From NCBI RefSeq assembly GCF_001375515.1, contig NZ_CTDX01000016.1, positions 1 through 64,000 on the forward strand: a stretch of 64,000 nucleotides of DNA. Reading direction: 5' to 3'. Numbering within the stretch: the stretch's first letter is position 1; each line of letters opens with the position of its first letter. Origin of the DNA: Bacillus kwashiorkori. GTDB taxonomy: Bacteria; Bacillota; Bacilli; Bacillales; Caldibacillaceae. The notes under the pieces were generated by a model. That model made no database searches and was not told where the DNA came from. It worked only from the letters and a program-made list of their open reading frames with translations. The position numbers and the translations under genes are program-made. Positions 53,614 through 63,262 of this stretch are shown piece by piece.

Positions 53614-56244
53614 ATGGATTGGTTTAAAAAGTGGTTTTTTTTAACAGATGATCATTTAGAATTAGACAGGAAAAACGATACTGATAGAGTAAGAGATATG
53701 AAGAAAATAAAGGATTCAAAAGGGGAAAACCAATCAAATATACATAAAGAAGTCGAAACGAGAATTGCGTTTAAATATCCGAAAAATCCAGCCCCAATTC
53801 CAAAACATAAAATTGTAACGAGACAAAATCACCGGTTGAAATCAACAAGCATTAATAAAAATATAGCAAATGACCGAGAAATGAGTGAAATAATACCTAA
53901 AAAAGAACAATTGCAAGAAAGACGGAAACAACGTAAACAATTACAGGATAATCAACAAACTCCATCAGCTAAAAATAACCGCAATTTGCTAAGAGAGGAA
54001 AAAGTAACACAAAATAAAAGAACACGTCCATTTCGTCCGACAGAAGTCCCTTCACCAATATATGGTTATAAGCACCGTCGCCCTTCAGTTGAAAATGGAG
54101 AGTTTGAATTAACAGGATTGGAATTAAATAAACTAGATATAAAGTATGAAGAGTTATTAAATGATTGCAACTCGGATGTAAAAACTAAATATATTGATGA
54201 GGAAATGCAAAAAGAAGTTTTAAATTCATGGCAAAGTGAAACGGAGCATGATGACATTCCTATTTATCAAGATGAATTAGAAAACAAGACCGATAAAGTG
54301 AATTTGCCTTTTCCTTTGCTTGATACAGGGGAAACTAGGGAAAATGGTTCACTGTTCAATAGGGATGCACAAAACCTAGAACCAATAGTTGACAAACAAA
54401 AACACATTCAAGTAGTAAAACAAGATGGGCCACATGATTTGAAACGAGAACCGTACAAAGAAGTGGAACGAGAACTAGAAGAAAGCGACGTAAAAATAAC
54501 ACAAAGTATGGAACAAATACAGGAACAACAATCAAACCATATGCCAAATCATGAATCGAAAGAAAATATAGAAGAAATGCATAGGAATGATGATGAACAA
54601 GCGGTAAAATTCAATGAACTAGAAAGTAATTCTGCATATAATAATGTCAGGCAAGAATCTAAAAGAAGTCATATACCGTTCAACGTCCTAATGTTAAAAA
54701 AAGATAAAGAGTCATTGGCAAAATCTATGAACAACCATCATAACCTTGAAACTTCCAAAAATATTGCTAACAAGGACGACGTCAATGATGTTTCAGTTAA
54801 AAAATCTTTGCAAGGTGAAAATCAAAGTCAAGTTTCTTATACGAAACCTCCTTTTGAATTGCTCGAAGAACCGATTCGTCATAAAAGAAATCATGAATGG
54901 TTATCGGAACAAGCTGTTATTTTGAACAACGCATTAAAAAGCTTTAATGTTGGAGCACATGTTGTCGGTGTATCTGAAGGTCCGTCAGTAACAAGATTTG
55001 AATTATCACCGGAACCTGGTGTAAAGGTAAACCGAATTACTAACTTAAGTGATGATTTAAAGCTAAGTCTAGCTGCTAGAGATATTCGCATAGAGGCACC
55101 AATTCCTGGCAAACATACGGTAGGAATAGAGATACCGAATAAAACTAGTCGTCCTGTCTTTTTAAGGGAAATTATTGAAAATAGCTATTTTTTAGAAGCA
55201 AACTCACCTTTAACAGTTGCTCTCGGATTAGATATTAGCGGCAAGCCGATTTTTACAGACTTACAGAAAATGCCTCATGGACTAATTGCTGGAGCAACCG
55301 GTTCAGGGAAAAGTGTATGTATTAATTCGTTCATCGTAAGCCTACTTTATAAAGCAACACCGGAGGAAGTGAAATTACTGCTAATTGATCCGAAAATGGT
55401 GGAACTAGCACCATATAACAATATTCCGCATTTGATAAGCCCAGTTATCACTGATGTAAAAGCAGCTACTGCCGCATTAAAATGGGCTGTGGAGGAAATG
55501 GAACGTCGCTATGAATTATTTGCTGCTACAGGCGTACGAAATATTGCTAGCTTTAATGAAAAGGCAAAATTTGCAGAAGAAATCACGTTGCCTTATATTG
55601 TTGTTATTATTGATGAGTTAGCTGATTTAATGATGGTTGCAGCAAGTGATGTAGAAGAGGCTATTTGTCGTATTGCTCAAAAAGCTAGAGCTTGTGGAAT
55701 TCATTTGCTGATTGCCACACAAAGACCTTCCGTTGATGTAATTACTGGTCTTATTAAAGCAAATGTTCCAACCAGAATTGCTTTTTCTGTTTCCTCTCAA
55801 GTTGATTCGCGAACAATTATTGATATGAACGGTGCTGAGAAATTGTTAGGAAAAGGAGATATGCTCTTTTTAGGAAACGGTACATCCAAACCAGTCCGTC
55901 TTCAAGGCGCATTTATTTCGGACATGGAAATAGAAACGGTTGTAGATCATGTAAAAGCACAAGGAGAACCAGATTATTTATTTATGCAAGAAGAACTTAT
56001 CCAAAAATCTGACCTTTCCGAACAAGATGAGTTATTTTATGAAGCTTGTGAATTTGCCGTTCTTCAAGGAAATATATCTACATCTAGTTTGCAGCGTCAT
56101 TTTCGAATTGGATATAATCGGGCGGCGAGGTTAATCGAGTCAATGGAAGAACAGGGCTTTATTTCAGAAGCACGCGGAAGCAAACCACGTGATGTGTTAA
56201 TTACGGAACAAGACTTGCTCCATGGGGCTGCCAATAGTCAATAG
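53614..56244 (+). CDS. sftA: DNA translocase SftA (FtsK/SpoIIIE family)
   Basis: An 876-residue cytosolic FtsK-like motor. The N-terminal 430 residues are charged and disordered (Lys/Glu/Gln/Asn-rich, with HRRPSVENGEFELTG as an ordered island). The motor follows: the alpha/beta domains with the Walker A GATGSGKS at about 560-567, Walker B VVIIDELADLMM, and the gamma winged-helix near the C-terminus (FEYxACEFAVLQGNISTSSLQRHF-like). There are no membrane segments, which separates it from SpoIIIE. SftA clears chromosomes from the closing septum and works with XerCD. The frame opens 24 bp upstream, but the ATG at 53614 matches the family start (MDWFKKWF). Confidence 0.94.
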   Translation: MDWFKKWFFLTDDHLELDRKNDTDRVRDMKKIKDSKGENQSNIHKEVETRIAFKYPKNPAPIPKHKIVTRQNHRLKSTSINKNIANDREMSEIIPKKEQLQERRKQRKQLQDNQQTPSAKNNRNLLREEKVTQNKRTRPFRPTEVPSPIYGYKHRRPSVENGEFELTGLELNKLDIKYEELLNDCNSDVKTKYIDEEMQKEVLNSWQSETEHDDIPIYQDELENKTDKVNLPFPLLDTGETRENGSLFNRDAQNLEPIVDKQKHIQVVKQDGPHDLKREPYKEVERELEESDVKITQSMEQIQEQQSNHMPNHESKENIEEMHRNDDEQAVKFNELESNSAYNNVRQESKRSHIPFNVLMLKKDKESLAKSMNNHHNLETSKNIANKDDVNDVSVKKSLQGENQSQVSYTKPPFELLEEPIRHKRNHEWLSEQAVILNNALKSFNVGAHVVGVSEGPSVTRFELSPEPGVKVNRITNLSDDLKLSLAARDIRIEAPIPGKHTVGIEIPNKTSRPVFLREIIENSYFLEANSPLTVALGLDISGKPIFTDLQKMPHGLIAGATGSGKSVCINSFIVSLLYKATPEEVKLLLIDPKMVELAPYNNIPHLISPVITDVKAATAALKWAVEEMERRYELFAATGVRNIASFNEKAKFAEEITLPYIVVIIDELADLMMVAASDVEEAICRIAQKARACGIHLLIATQRPSVDVITGLIKANVPTRIAFSVSSQVDSRTIIDMNGAEKLLGKGDMLFLGNGTSKPVRLQGAFISDMEIETVVDHVKAQGEPDYLFMQEELIQKSDLSEQDELFYEACEFAVLQGNISTSSLQRHFRIGYNRAARLIESMEEQGFISEARGSKPRDVLITEQDLLHGAANSQ

Positions 56245-56522
56245 TTCATTAGACAGACACTTTGCTTAAATGGAATGTAGGAAAATCTGAAAATGTGTTT
56301 CTTGGACATTGATTACAAGATTTAAGTTTAGTTAACGATTTGAAGACAGAAACAATACGAATGAATAAATCATACGTAGAAGACATAGTTTTTTTAGATA
56401 TATAGTGATATAATTGGTTGATGTAAATGCACTAACATATACTATGTGTAGTTAGTTTAGCAAAGCGATTATGTATGACATATACTATTGCTACATAGAG
56501 ATTTTGTTGGAGGTTCTAACAT

Positions 56523-57830
56523 ATGACAATATATCATTTTGTAGGAATAAAAGGTTCTGGTATGAGTGCGTTAGCACAAATTCTTCATGATATGGGCTAT
56601 TCAGTTCAAGGATCAGATGTAGAAAAACGTTATTTTACACAAAGTGCACTAGAAGCTGCTGGTATTAGTATTTATCCTTTTCAAAAGGAAAATATTAAAC
56701 CGGGGATGACAGTGATTGCTGGAAATGCATTCTCAGATGACCATGAGGAAATACAAATGGCAAAAGAATTGGGTTTAACAGTAATTCGCTATCATCGCTT
56801 TTTAGGTGACTTTTTACAAAAGTTCACAAGTATTGCAGTGACAGGCTCACATGGTAAAACATCTACAACTGGATTACTTGCCCATGCAATGGAAATAGCA
56901 AAACCAACTTCCTACTTAATTGGTGATGGAACAGGAAAGGGAGACCGTAACGCGCAATATTTTGTATTTGAGGCTTGTGAATATCGCAGGCATTTCTTAT
57001 CCTACTTTCCAGACTATTGCATCATGACTAATGTGGACTTTGATCATCCTGATTATTATGCAAATATAGAAGATGTTTTTTCCGCATTTCAAGAAGTTGC
57101 CCTACAAGTTAAAAAGGGAATTATTGCCTATGGTGATGATGAATACTTACAAAAAATTCAAGCAAAAGTTCCAGTATTATTTTATGGTTTCGGTGAAGAA
57201 AATGATTTTCAAGCAAGAAATATTGAAGTAACAAGTGAAGGGACTAAGTTTGATGTATTTGTAAGAAATACATTTTATTCTTCATTTTTTATTCCGATGT
57301 TCGGAAAACATAATGTATTAAATGCATTAGCAGTTATTACCATTTGTCATTATGAAAATATCGATGCTGCAAAAATAGCAGAAGGATTACATTCATTCCA
57401 TGGAGTGAAACGGAGATTTACCGAAAAAGTAATTGGTTCGCAAATTATCATTGATGACTATGCCCATCATCCGACGGAAATTAAAGCAACGATTGATGCA
57501 GCAAAACAAAAATATCCAGACAAAAAAGTAGTAGCAGTTTTTCAGCCGCATACATTTACGAGAACACAAACATTTTTGCAAGAGTTTGCTGATAGTTTAA
57601 AATTAGCCGATGAAGTATTTTTATGTGAGATTTTTGGTTCTGCCAGGGAAAATCACGGGAAATTATCAATCGACGATTTACGTGAAAAAATTGAAGGGGC
57701 AAAAATTCTTGATGAAAAAGATCCATCCCCATTAATACATTTTGATAATAGTGTTATTCTTTTTATGGGCGCTGGAGATATTCAAAAGTTCCAATCTGCC
57801 TATGAATTATACTTACAAACGAATCAATAA
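56523..57830 (+). CDS. murC: UDP-N-acetylmuramate-L-alanine ligase MurC
   Basis: A 435-residue Mur ligase. The N-terminal UDP-binding motif is [14 protein letters not shown] (6-19). The P-loop is TGSHGKTST (107-115), the central metal/ATP site lies at [11 protein letters not shown], and [10 protein letters not shown] is the conserved loop of the third domain. It adds the first amino acid to UDP-MurNAc. The ATG is preceded by TTGGAGGTTCTAACAT. The 278-bp gap upstream shows no clear promoter. Confidence 0.97.
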   Translation: MTIYHFVGIKGSGMSALAQILHDMGYSVQGSDVEKRYFTQSALEAAGISIYPFQKENIKPGMTVIAGNAFSDDHEEIQMAKELGLTVIRYHRFLGDFLQKFTSIAVTGSHGKTSTTGLLAHAMEIAKPTSYLIGDGTGKGDRNAQYFVFEACEYRRHFLSYFPDYCIMTNVDFDHPDYYANIEDVFSAFQEVALQVKKGIIAYGDDEYLQKIQAKVPVLFYGFGEENDFQARNIEVTSEGTKFDVFVRNTFYSSFFIPMFGKHNVLNALAVITICHYENIDAAKIAEGLHSFHGVKRRFTEKVIGSQIIIDDYAHHPTEIKATIDAAKQKYPDKKVVAVFQPHTFTRTQTFLQEFADSLKLADEVFLCEIFGSARENHGKLSIDDLREKIEGAKILDEKDPSPLIHFDNSVILFMGAGDIQKFQSAYELYLQTNQ

Positions 57831-57833
57831 AAT

Positions 57834-57902
57834 AACTCAGCTAGTGCCGTCTATGAAATTCATCTTTGGATTTCTACCTTAGACAGCTGGCTGAGTTTTT
57901 TT
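57834..57902 (+). terminator. Terminator of murC
   Basis: AACTCAGC..GCTGAGTT with a second inner AGAC/GTCT pairing, then TTTTTTT, 4 bp after the stop. Confidence 0.87.
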
Positions 57903-58046
57903 CATTTTCGCTTGGGTAATGTTTCACTTTAGCAATTTATGAAAAAAATTACAAAGAAACTCGCTTATCCTTTAAAAACATGTAATAATAGTTATAATTA
58001 AAGTAACTAGTGAATCTCGCATCAATGAAAGGAGAATCAAGCTTTT

Positions 58047-58502
58047 ATGCAAATTATTTTATACATAAGTGTAGCGCTAATAGCCATCGCATTTACCATT
58101 TTAGTTGTTTACTTAATTAAAACATTAAAAACTCTATCTGAAACATTGCAAAAAGTTTCTGGCACTTTAGAAAACGTCGATTCGCAATTAAAAGGGGTAA
58201 CAAAAGAAACAGAGGAATTATTACGGAAAACAAATTCACTTGCAACGGATCTTCAAACAAAAGCAACCAAACTAAATACTGTTGTAGACGCAGTGAAAGA
58301 GGTTGGTGAAACTGTGCATCAGTTTAACTCATCTTTAAAATCAGTTTCTAGTTCTGTTGTTGAAACATTGGAAGTAAATAAAGCGAAAGTATCACAAATT
58401 ATTCAAATTGGGAATATTGCTGTTGAGCTAAAAGATAAATGGGATGAAATTCGTGCCAGAAGAAAAAATGAAAAAATAACAGCAATGAAAATTAATGATT
58501 AA
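58047..58502 (+). CDS. ytxG: DUF948 protein YtxG
   Basis: A 151-residue protein with one N-terminal membrane segment (ILYISVALIAIAFTILVVYLI) and a long coiled coil with hydrophobic heptads (LSETLQKVSGTLENVDSQLK). It matches the YtxG general-stress proteins of Bacillus, which are sigma-B-controlled in B. subtilis. Sigma-B-like sequences upstream are not convincing. It is cotranscribed with ytxH (11-bp gap). Confidence 0.92.
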   Translation: MQIILYISVALIAIAFTILVVYLIKTLKTLSETLQKVSGTLENVDSQLKGVTKETEELLRKTNSLATDLQTKATKLNTVVDAVKEVGETVHQFNSSLKSVSSSVVETLEVNKAKVSQIIQIGNIAVELKDKWDEIRARRKNEKITAMKIND

Positions 58503-58513
58503 AGGAGGAGAAA

Positions 58514-58924
58514 ATGATGGCAGAAAATGAAGTGAAAGGGCAAAGCGGGACAAAAGACTTTTTACTTGGGGCACTAATTGGAGGAATCGCTGGTTCTTTA
58601 GCTGCACTATTGTTAGCTCCAAAGTCCGGTAAAGAGTTAAGGAAAGACATTAATGCTCAAGTAAATAGGGTAGTGGATGCAACAGATGATTTTCGGCAAA
58701 CGGTCATTCAGAAAGGGGAAGAATTTAAGCATTTTGCCAATGAGGCAAAAGATAAAGTGACGAAAACGGTTCAAGATCAAACTACGGAGCTTATTGATAA
58801 ATTCCAATCGTTGAAAAATAATGTGAGCGAAAATGCAGAAGAGTCATTGGAAGATGCAAAAAAAGCAATTGCAGACCTATCTGATGAAATAGACAAAAAA
58901 TTGGAAGATCTGAAAAACCAATAA
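58514..58924 (+). CDS. ytxH: YtxH-family gas-vesicle-like stress protein
   Basis: A 136-residue protein. The N-terminal glycine-rich hydrophobic segment GALIGGIAGSLAALLLAPKSGKELR is the YtxH signature, followed by a long amphipathic helix. It is associated with the membrane. The ribosome site AAAGGAGGAGAAA is perfect. In B. subtilis ytxJ follows; here it does not. Confidence 0.93.
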   Translation: MMAENEVKGQSGTKDFLLGALIGGIAGSLAALLLAPKSGKELRKDINAQVNRVVDATDDFRQTVIQKGEEFKHFANEAKDKVTKTVQDQTTELIDKFQSLKNNVSENAEESLEDAKKAIADLSDEIDKKLEDLKNQ

Positions 58925-58938
58925 TGGTTAACTATATA

Positions 58939-58977
58939 AAAGCCTCATCTGGTCGGTATGATGAGGCTTATTTTTTT
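58939..58977 (+). terminator. Terminator of ytxGH
   Basis: AAGCCTCAT..ATGAGGCTT with TATTTTTTT. Confidence 0.9.
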
Positions 58978-59000
58978 AGGTTGCACGCATAAATAAGGGG

Positions 59001-59138
59001 ATGGAGGCTTTAAAAGCAGCAACTATTTACGAAGCTTCAGTGCCGGAATTGCTAAAACCAATGAGTATTCTCATGCTCATGGGAGTAATCTTGATGGGAA
59101 TTGGTATAAATATTATGGAGAGAAGAACAGTAAATTAA
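59001..59138 (+). CDS. Possible 45-residue single-TM peptide or gene remnant
   Basis: A short frame (MEALKAATIYEASVPELLK, then a hydrophobic segment MSILMLMGVILMGIGINI, then MERRTVN). The segment could span a membrane. The only ribosome-like sequence, AAGGGG, directly abuts the ATG, so translation is doubtful. I do not recognise the family. It may be a relic of a lost gene in the 402-bp gap 58925-59326. Confidence 0.3.
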   Translation: MEALKAATIYEASVPELLKPMSILMLMGVILMGIGINIMERRTVN

Positions 59139-59341
59139 TAAATTTGGAAACTTCTTGCAAATTTTGATGGAATCGTTAAACAATGCCGCGTTTCGGGCAG
59201 TCGTTTATATGGTTTCATCTTTTTTTATTGTTCTAAAGAGTTTTCAATAAATCTTGAATAAAATGATTCTCTTTATAAAACGATATATTTGAACTATTAC
59301 TAAGAAAAATTATTGAATAAGAAGAGATGAGGGTGAGCACG

Positions 59342-60859
59342 ATGAATAAATCTCTACCTAAAGAAACAAAGCCATATTGGCTCGATTCCGTCGAGTTACC
59401 AACTTTCCCGTCGTTAAATGACGACTTAACATGTGATGTCGCCATTATTGGTGGGGGTATTTCCGGAATAATGACTGCTTATTTGCTAATGGAAAGCGGA
59501 ATAAAAGTAGCTTTATTAGAGGCAGATACATTATTGAGTGGAACGACAGGGCACACGACAGCAAAACTAACTGCGCAGCACGGGTTGTTTTATGATGAGT
59601 TAATTCAACATTTCGGTATTGAAAAGGCGAAACAATATTATGATTCAAACCAACAGGCAATTGAATTTGTCAAAACGATTGTGAAAAAATATCAGATTAA
59701 ATGTGATCTAACAGAGGAAGCTGCGACGATTTACACACAAGATACGCAGAATGTAACAAAGTTAGAAAAGGAAATGGAAGCTTATACTAAGCTCCAAATC
59801 CCAGGTCGACTAACAGAAACGACTCCATTACCATTCCATATTAAACAAGCGATAATTATGGATAAACAGTATCAATTTCATCCGTTAAAATTTCTAAAAG
59901 TTATTGTTGAAAAATTGAAGGAATCTAACTGTTTAATTTATGAAAAAACGGTAGCTTCAAAAGTTGAAATGGGTAATCAGCCAAAAGTACTTTTGAAAAA
60001 TGGAAAAGCAGTAGTTTGCGATTATGTTGTCAGTTGTTCTCATTTTCCTTTTCATGATGAAGGATTTTACTTTGCCCGGATGTATCCAGAAAGATCGTAT
60101 GTCGTTGCAGCATTAACTAATACAGACTTCCCTGGTGGAATGTATATTAATGCGGAGCAACCAACACGTTCCATTCGCTATACACCATATAAAGAAGGAA
60201 AGCTAGTGCTTTTTAGCGGTGAACACCATAAAACGGGGCAAGGGGTTGATACGTATAAGCATTATGAAAATTTACAGCAATTTGCAGAAAATACTTTTGG
60301 TGTTCAATCTATCATTTATCGATGGTCGGCACAAGACTATTCTACATTAGATAAGGTTCCTTATGTAGGTTATGTGACTAATTCGAATCGGAACATTTTA
60401 GTAGCAACAGGATTCAGAAAATGGGGAATGACGAACAGTATTTCTGCTGCTCATTTATTAGCGGATTTAATAATGAATCGGGATAACCTTTATGTTGATC
60501 TATATACTCCTTCTCGTTTTCAAACAGACCCGTCTGTAAAACGTTTTCTCCAAACGAATATAGATGTAGCAAAGCAGTTAATAGGTGGAAAATTGGAGAA
60601 ATTATCGAAAACGGTGGAAGATTTGAATAATAATGAAGGAGCAGTTATTGACTGGAACGGACAGCGAGCAGGCGGGTATAAAGATGGAAAAGGAAAATTA
60701 TTTGTCGTTGATTCGACATGTACTCATATGGGGTGCGAATTAGAATGGAACAGCGGGGAACGTACTTGGGATTGCCCATGTCATGGATCAAGATTTTCCA
60801 TTAAAGGGGAAGTAGTGGAAGGACCAGCAGAAACACCGTTAAAATTATTAAATCAATGA
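59342..60859 (+). CDS. FAD-dependent oxidoreductase with C-terminal Rieske domain (YhfW type)
   Basis: A 505-residue fusion. The N-terminal DAO-type flavoprotein starts with CDVAIIGGGISGIMTAYLL near residue 30. The C-terminal Rieske [2Fe-2S] domain carries CTHMGCELEW and CPCHGSRF (the four ligands). It matches the YhfW family. Substrates are unknown; glycine-oxidase-like amines are plausible. The frame opens at 59327 but the ATG at 59342 is 8 bp from GAGGGTGAG. Confidence 0.88.
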   Translation: MNKSLPKETKPYWLDSVELPTFPSLNDDLTCDVAIIGGGISGIMTAYLLMESGIKVALLEADTLLSGTTGHTTAKLTAQHGLFYDELIQHFGIEKAKQYYDSNQQAIEFVKTIVKKYQIKCDLTEEAATIYTQDTQNVTKLEKEMEAYTKLQIPGRLTETTPLPFHIKQAIIMDKQYQFHPLKFLKVIVEKLKESNCLIYEKTVASKVEMGNQPKVLLKNGKAVVCDYVVSCSHFPFHDEGFYFARMYPERSYVVAALTNTDFPGGMYINAEQPTRSIRYTPYKEGKLVLFSGEHHKTGQGVDTYKHYENLQQFAENTFGVQSIIYRWSAQDYSTLDKVPYVGYVTNSNRNILVATGFRKWGMTNSISAAHLLADLIMNRDNLYVDLYTPSRFQTDPSVKRFLQTNIDVAKQLIGGKLEKLSKTVEDLNNNEGAVIDWNGQRAGGYKDGKGKLFVVDSTCTHMGCELEWNSGERTWDCPCHGSRFSIKGEVVEGPAETPLKLLNQ

Positions 60860-60870
60860 TTTTTGGTTAA

Positions 60871-60911
60871 CGGAGGCTGGGATAAGTTGACTTTTTTCCC
60901 AGCCGTCCTTT
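60871..60911. terminator. Terminator between the Rieske oxidoreductase and the FtsA-like gene
   Basis: GGCTGGG..CCCAGCC with T-runs in the loop and after the stem. It lies between convergent genes. Confidence 0.8.
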
Positions 60912-60921
60912 TTAAAGGTTG

Positions 60922-63060
60922 CTATTGTCGAAATTTGATTTCCAATTGATCTCCTGGATTGATTGGATCATAAAATGTTGCATTTTGACCGTTTATTAAT
61001 ATGTTATACGTCCCACTTATTTTTGTCGGAAGCTCAAACTGAACAAAACGAAAAACATCTTGAAAAATAAAGGGTGAGACAGATCTTTGTTTAATCTCTA
61101 ACTCATTACCTGGATAGACGGTATCTTCTTTTGATAATTGTTCCCCATTCCGATACACTTTCGTACTTTCTTTTTTAAGGAGCACCTTTTCTCCGTTAAA
61201 AAATACTTCTATAGACTGTTCGAGTTGCCAATTTTCTTCTTTTGCTAACTGCTCTACTGATGGACATTGTAAAGGTTGAAAGGTTAGCTGATCGCCATTT
61301 TTAATAGTATCGGCTAAATTAGTTTGCTTCCCATTTCTGTAGAGACATGAAGAAAATTTATCTGGAAACGATTTTTTTCTTCCGTTTATTACAATATGAA
61401 AAGTTTGATGAAGTTCGAGCAACTCCTCTAATTGTAAGTAAGTAACGATTTCCTCAATCGTTTTAGGTAAATTATATTCTATGATATCTCGATCATTAAT
61501 GCGATAATCTAAACTTTGTTTTACTCCGTTAACAAAAACAACGGGGTCGATTGTATATAGTTTATTGTTAATATATATTTTTTCTGGCCTGTCTTCCATT
61601 AAATCTTTGACTGTTAGAACAGTTTCATCACCTGCAGCGCCTTGTTCAGCGGTAATTTCGTCTCCATCTTTAATCACATCGTCAAATGACGCAGGACTTC
61701 CATTTAATAACAACAACGGTTGTTTTCCATACTTACCAGGAATGGTAACAGATTGATTATTAACTTGAATGATTTTTGCAAGACCAGGTTTTCCATATAA
61801 TTGGCTTATTTTTATTCCTGCAGCGATTAAACAATCACCAACAGTTAATTTCTTCGCCTCAAATAAGCGAACTGGAATCCCATTGACTGTGGCTGTTAAA
61901 TAATGAATTGGATTTTTCCTTGCAGCTAATCCAATTCCAATTGGTGTGATAAATTCAGGACCTTCATAAGCATCATTCACAAAGACAATATCAGCAATAG
62001 CTTCAATACCTCGCATTGCCACTCTATTTTCTGGCAAATTTAATTTTTTAGCAATAATTTTCGCTAACTGAGGTGTTAAGCTTCCACCACCGACAAGCAT
62101 AACTGCCATTGGCGATTTCATGGAGTTTAAACGAAGGATCTCCTCAACTATTAAATTTGCTGATTGTTCAATAGTTGGTAATATAGATTGAATGATTTCT
62201 TCTGGAGAATAGCTCTGTTCAAAACCGAGAATATCCGTCATCGAAATAGAGTCATTCGTTGCAAGTTTCCTTTTTACCTTCTCTGCATTTGGAAAATCTA
62301 ATAAATAATAATCACTAATTGCCTCTGTTATTTCATCTCCAGCAACTGGCACCATTCCATAGTTGACAATCGTTCCACCACTCGTAATGGCGATATCTGA
62401 TGTGCCGGCACCGATATCTACTAAAGCAACATTTAGTCTGCGCATAGACGGAGGTATTAACACATGAATAGCAGCGATTGGTTCTAAAGTTAATGCTGCT
62501 AACTCAAGATCAGCATGTTTGAGTGAAATCGCTAATGAATCAATTACTACTTTCGGTAAGAAGGTAGCAATTACTTCAACAGAAGCGTTAGTACCAGTTT
62601 GATCAATCAAATTTCCGATTTTTTCTTCATCTAAATAATAATAAAGAACGGAATAACCTACACAAAAGTATTGGCTTGTTTGTCCTGCTGTTTTATCTAT
62701 TAATTGCTTTTGTGCTTCTTGTACAGCCACTAATTCTAAGTGTTTGATGTCTTCTTTCGTTAATAATTTACCTTTTATCGGTATTGTTGCTTTTGCTTGT
62801 TCCGTTTTCAATGCTCTTCCAGCTGCTGCAACATAAGCATTTTTTAACGGACCATATATTGCCTCAAGTTCACTTTTTACTTCCTTAATTAAATTTGCGA
62901 CAGCAAGTACATCGTGAATTTGCCCATCAAACATCGCTCTTTCTGGGTGTTCTTTCACTACGATATGTTTTACAAAAGTTTTTTCGCGAATTTCTATTAT
63001 TGTTCCGATAATCGTCCTTGTACCAATATCAAGTGAGAAAATATAATCTTGTGTATCCAT
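60922..63060 (-). CDS. Large FtsA-like ATPase with C-terminal ubiquitin-like/SLBB-type repeats
   Basis: A 712-residue protein. Residues 1-about 350 form an actin-like ATPase related to FtsA/PilM. The N-terminal phosphate loop is FSLDIGTRTIIGTI, the second is ALVDIGAGTSDIAI, and the adenosine motif is VMLVGGGSLTPQL. Residues about 380-712 hold at least four repeated small beta-grasp-like units (GKPGLAKIIQVNNQSVTIPG; NNKLYTIDPVVFVNGVK; NGKQTNLADTIKNGDQLTF; NGEQLSKEDTVYPGNELEI). It lacks the FtsA membrane-targeting C-terminal helix. The true FtsA is expected elsewhere. The frame opens at a GTG at 63069, but the ATG at 63060 is spaced better from TAGGTG. Confidence 0.75.
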   Translation of the reverse strand: MDTQDYIFSLDIGTRTIIGTIIEIREKTFVKHIVVKEHPERAMFDGQIHDVLAVANLIKEVKSELEAIYGPLKNAYVAAAGRALKTEQAKATIPIKGKLLTKEDIKHLELVAVQEAQKQLIDKTAGQTSQYFCVGYSVLYYYLDEEKIGNLIDQTGTNASVEVIATFLPKVVIDSLAISLKHADLELAALTLEPIAAIHVLIPPSMRRLNVALVDIGAGTSDIAITSGGTIVNYGMVPVAGDEITEAISDYYLLDFPNAEKVKRKLATNDSISMTDILGFEQSYSPEEIIQSILPTIEQSANLIVEEILRLNSMKSPMAVMLVGGGSLTPQLAKIIAKKLNLPENRVAMRGIEAIADIVFVNDAYEGPEFITPIGIGLAARKNPIHYLTATVNGIPVRLFEAKKLTVGDCLIAAGIKISQLYGKPGLAKIIQVNNQSVTIPGKYGKQPLLLLNGSPASFDDVIKDGDEITAEQGAAGDETVLTVKDLMEDRPEKIYINNKLYTIDPVVFVNGVKQSLDYRINDRDIIEYNLPKTIEEIVTYLQLEELLELHQTFHIVINGRKKSFPDKFSSCLYRNGKQTNLADTIKNGDQLTFQPLQCPSVEQLAKEENWQLEQSIEVFFNGEKVLLKKESTKVYRNGEQLSKEDTVYPGNELEIKQRSVSPFIFQDVFRFVQFELPTKISGTYNILINGQNATFYDPINPGDQLEIKFRQ

Positions 63061-63262
63061 TTTATACACCTACTTTTAAAAGTCATTTACGTTCAATTTT
63101 TCCCATTTCGTGACAATATGGAAAGAATCTTTTATAATTAAGTATTGAGTCAAAAGAATAATGCTGCTTTTAAACATTCAGTATTAAAAAGGTTCTATTT
63201 GAAATTTACCATATTTAATAGTTTGGATAAAGAAAAAGTGGAAGTTTAGGAAGGTGTTTTAC

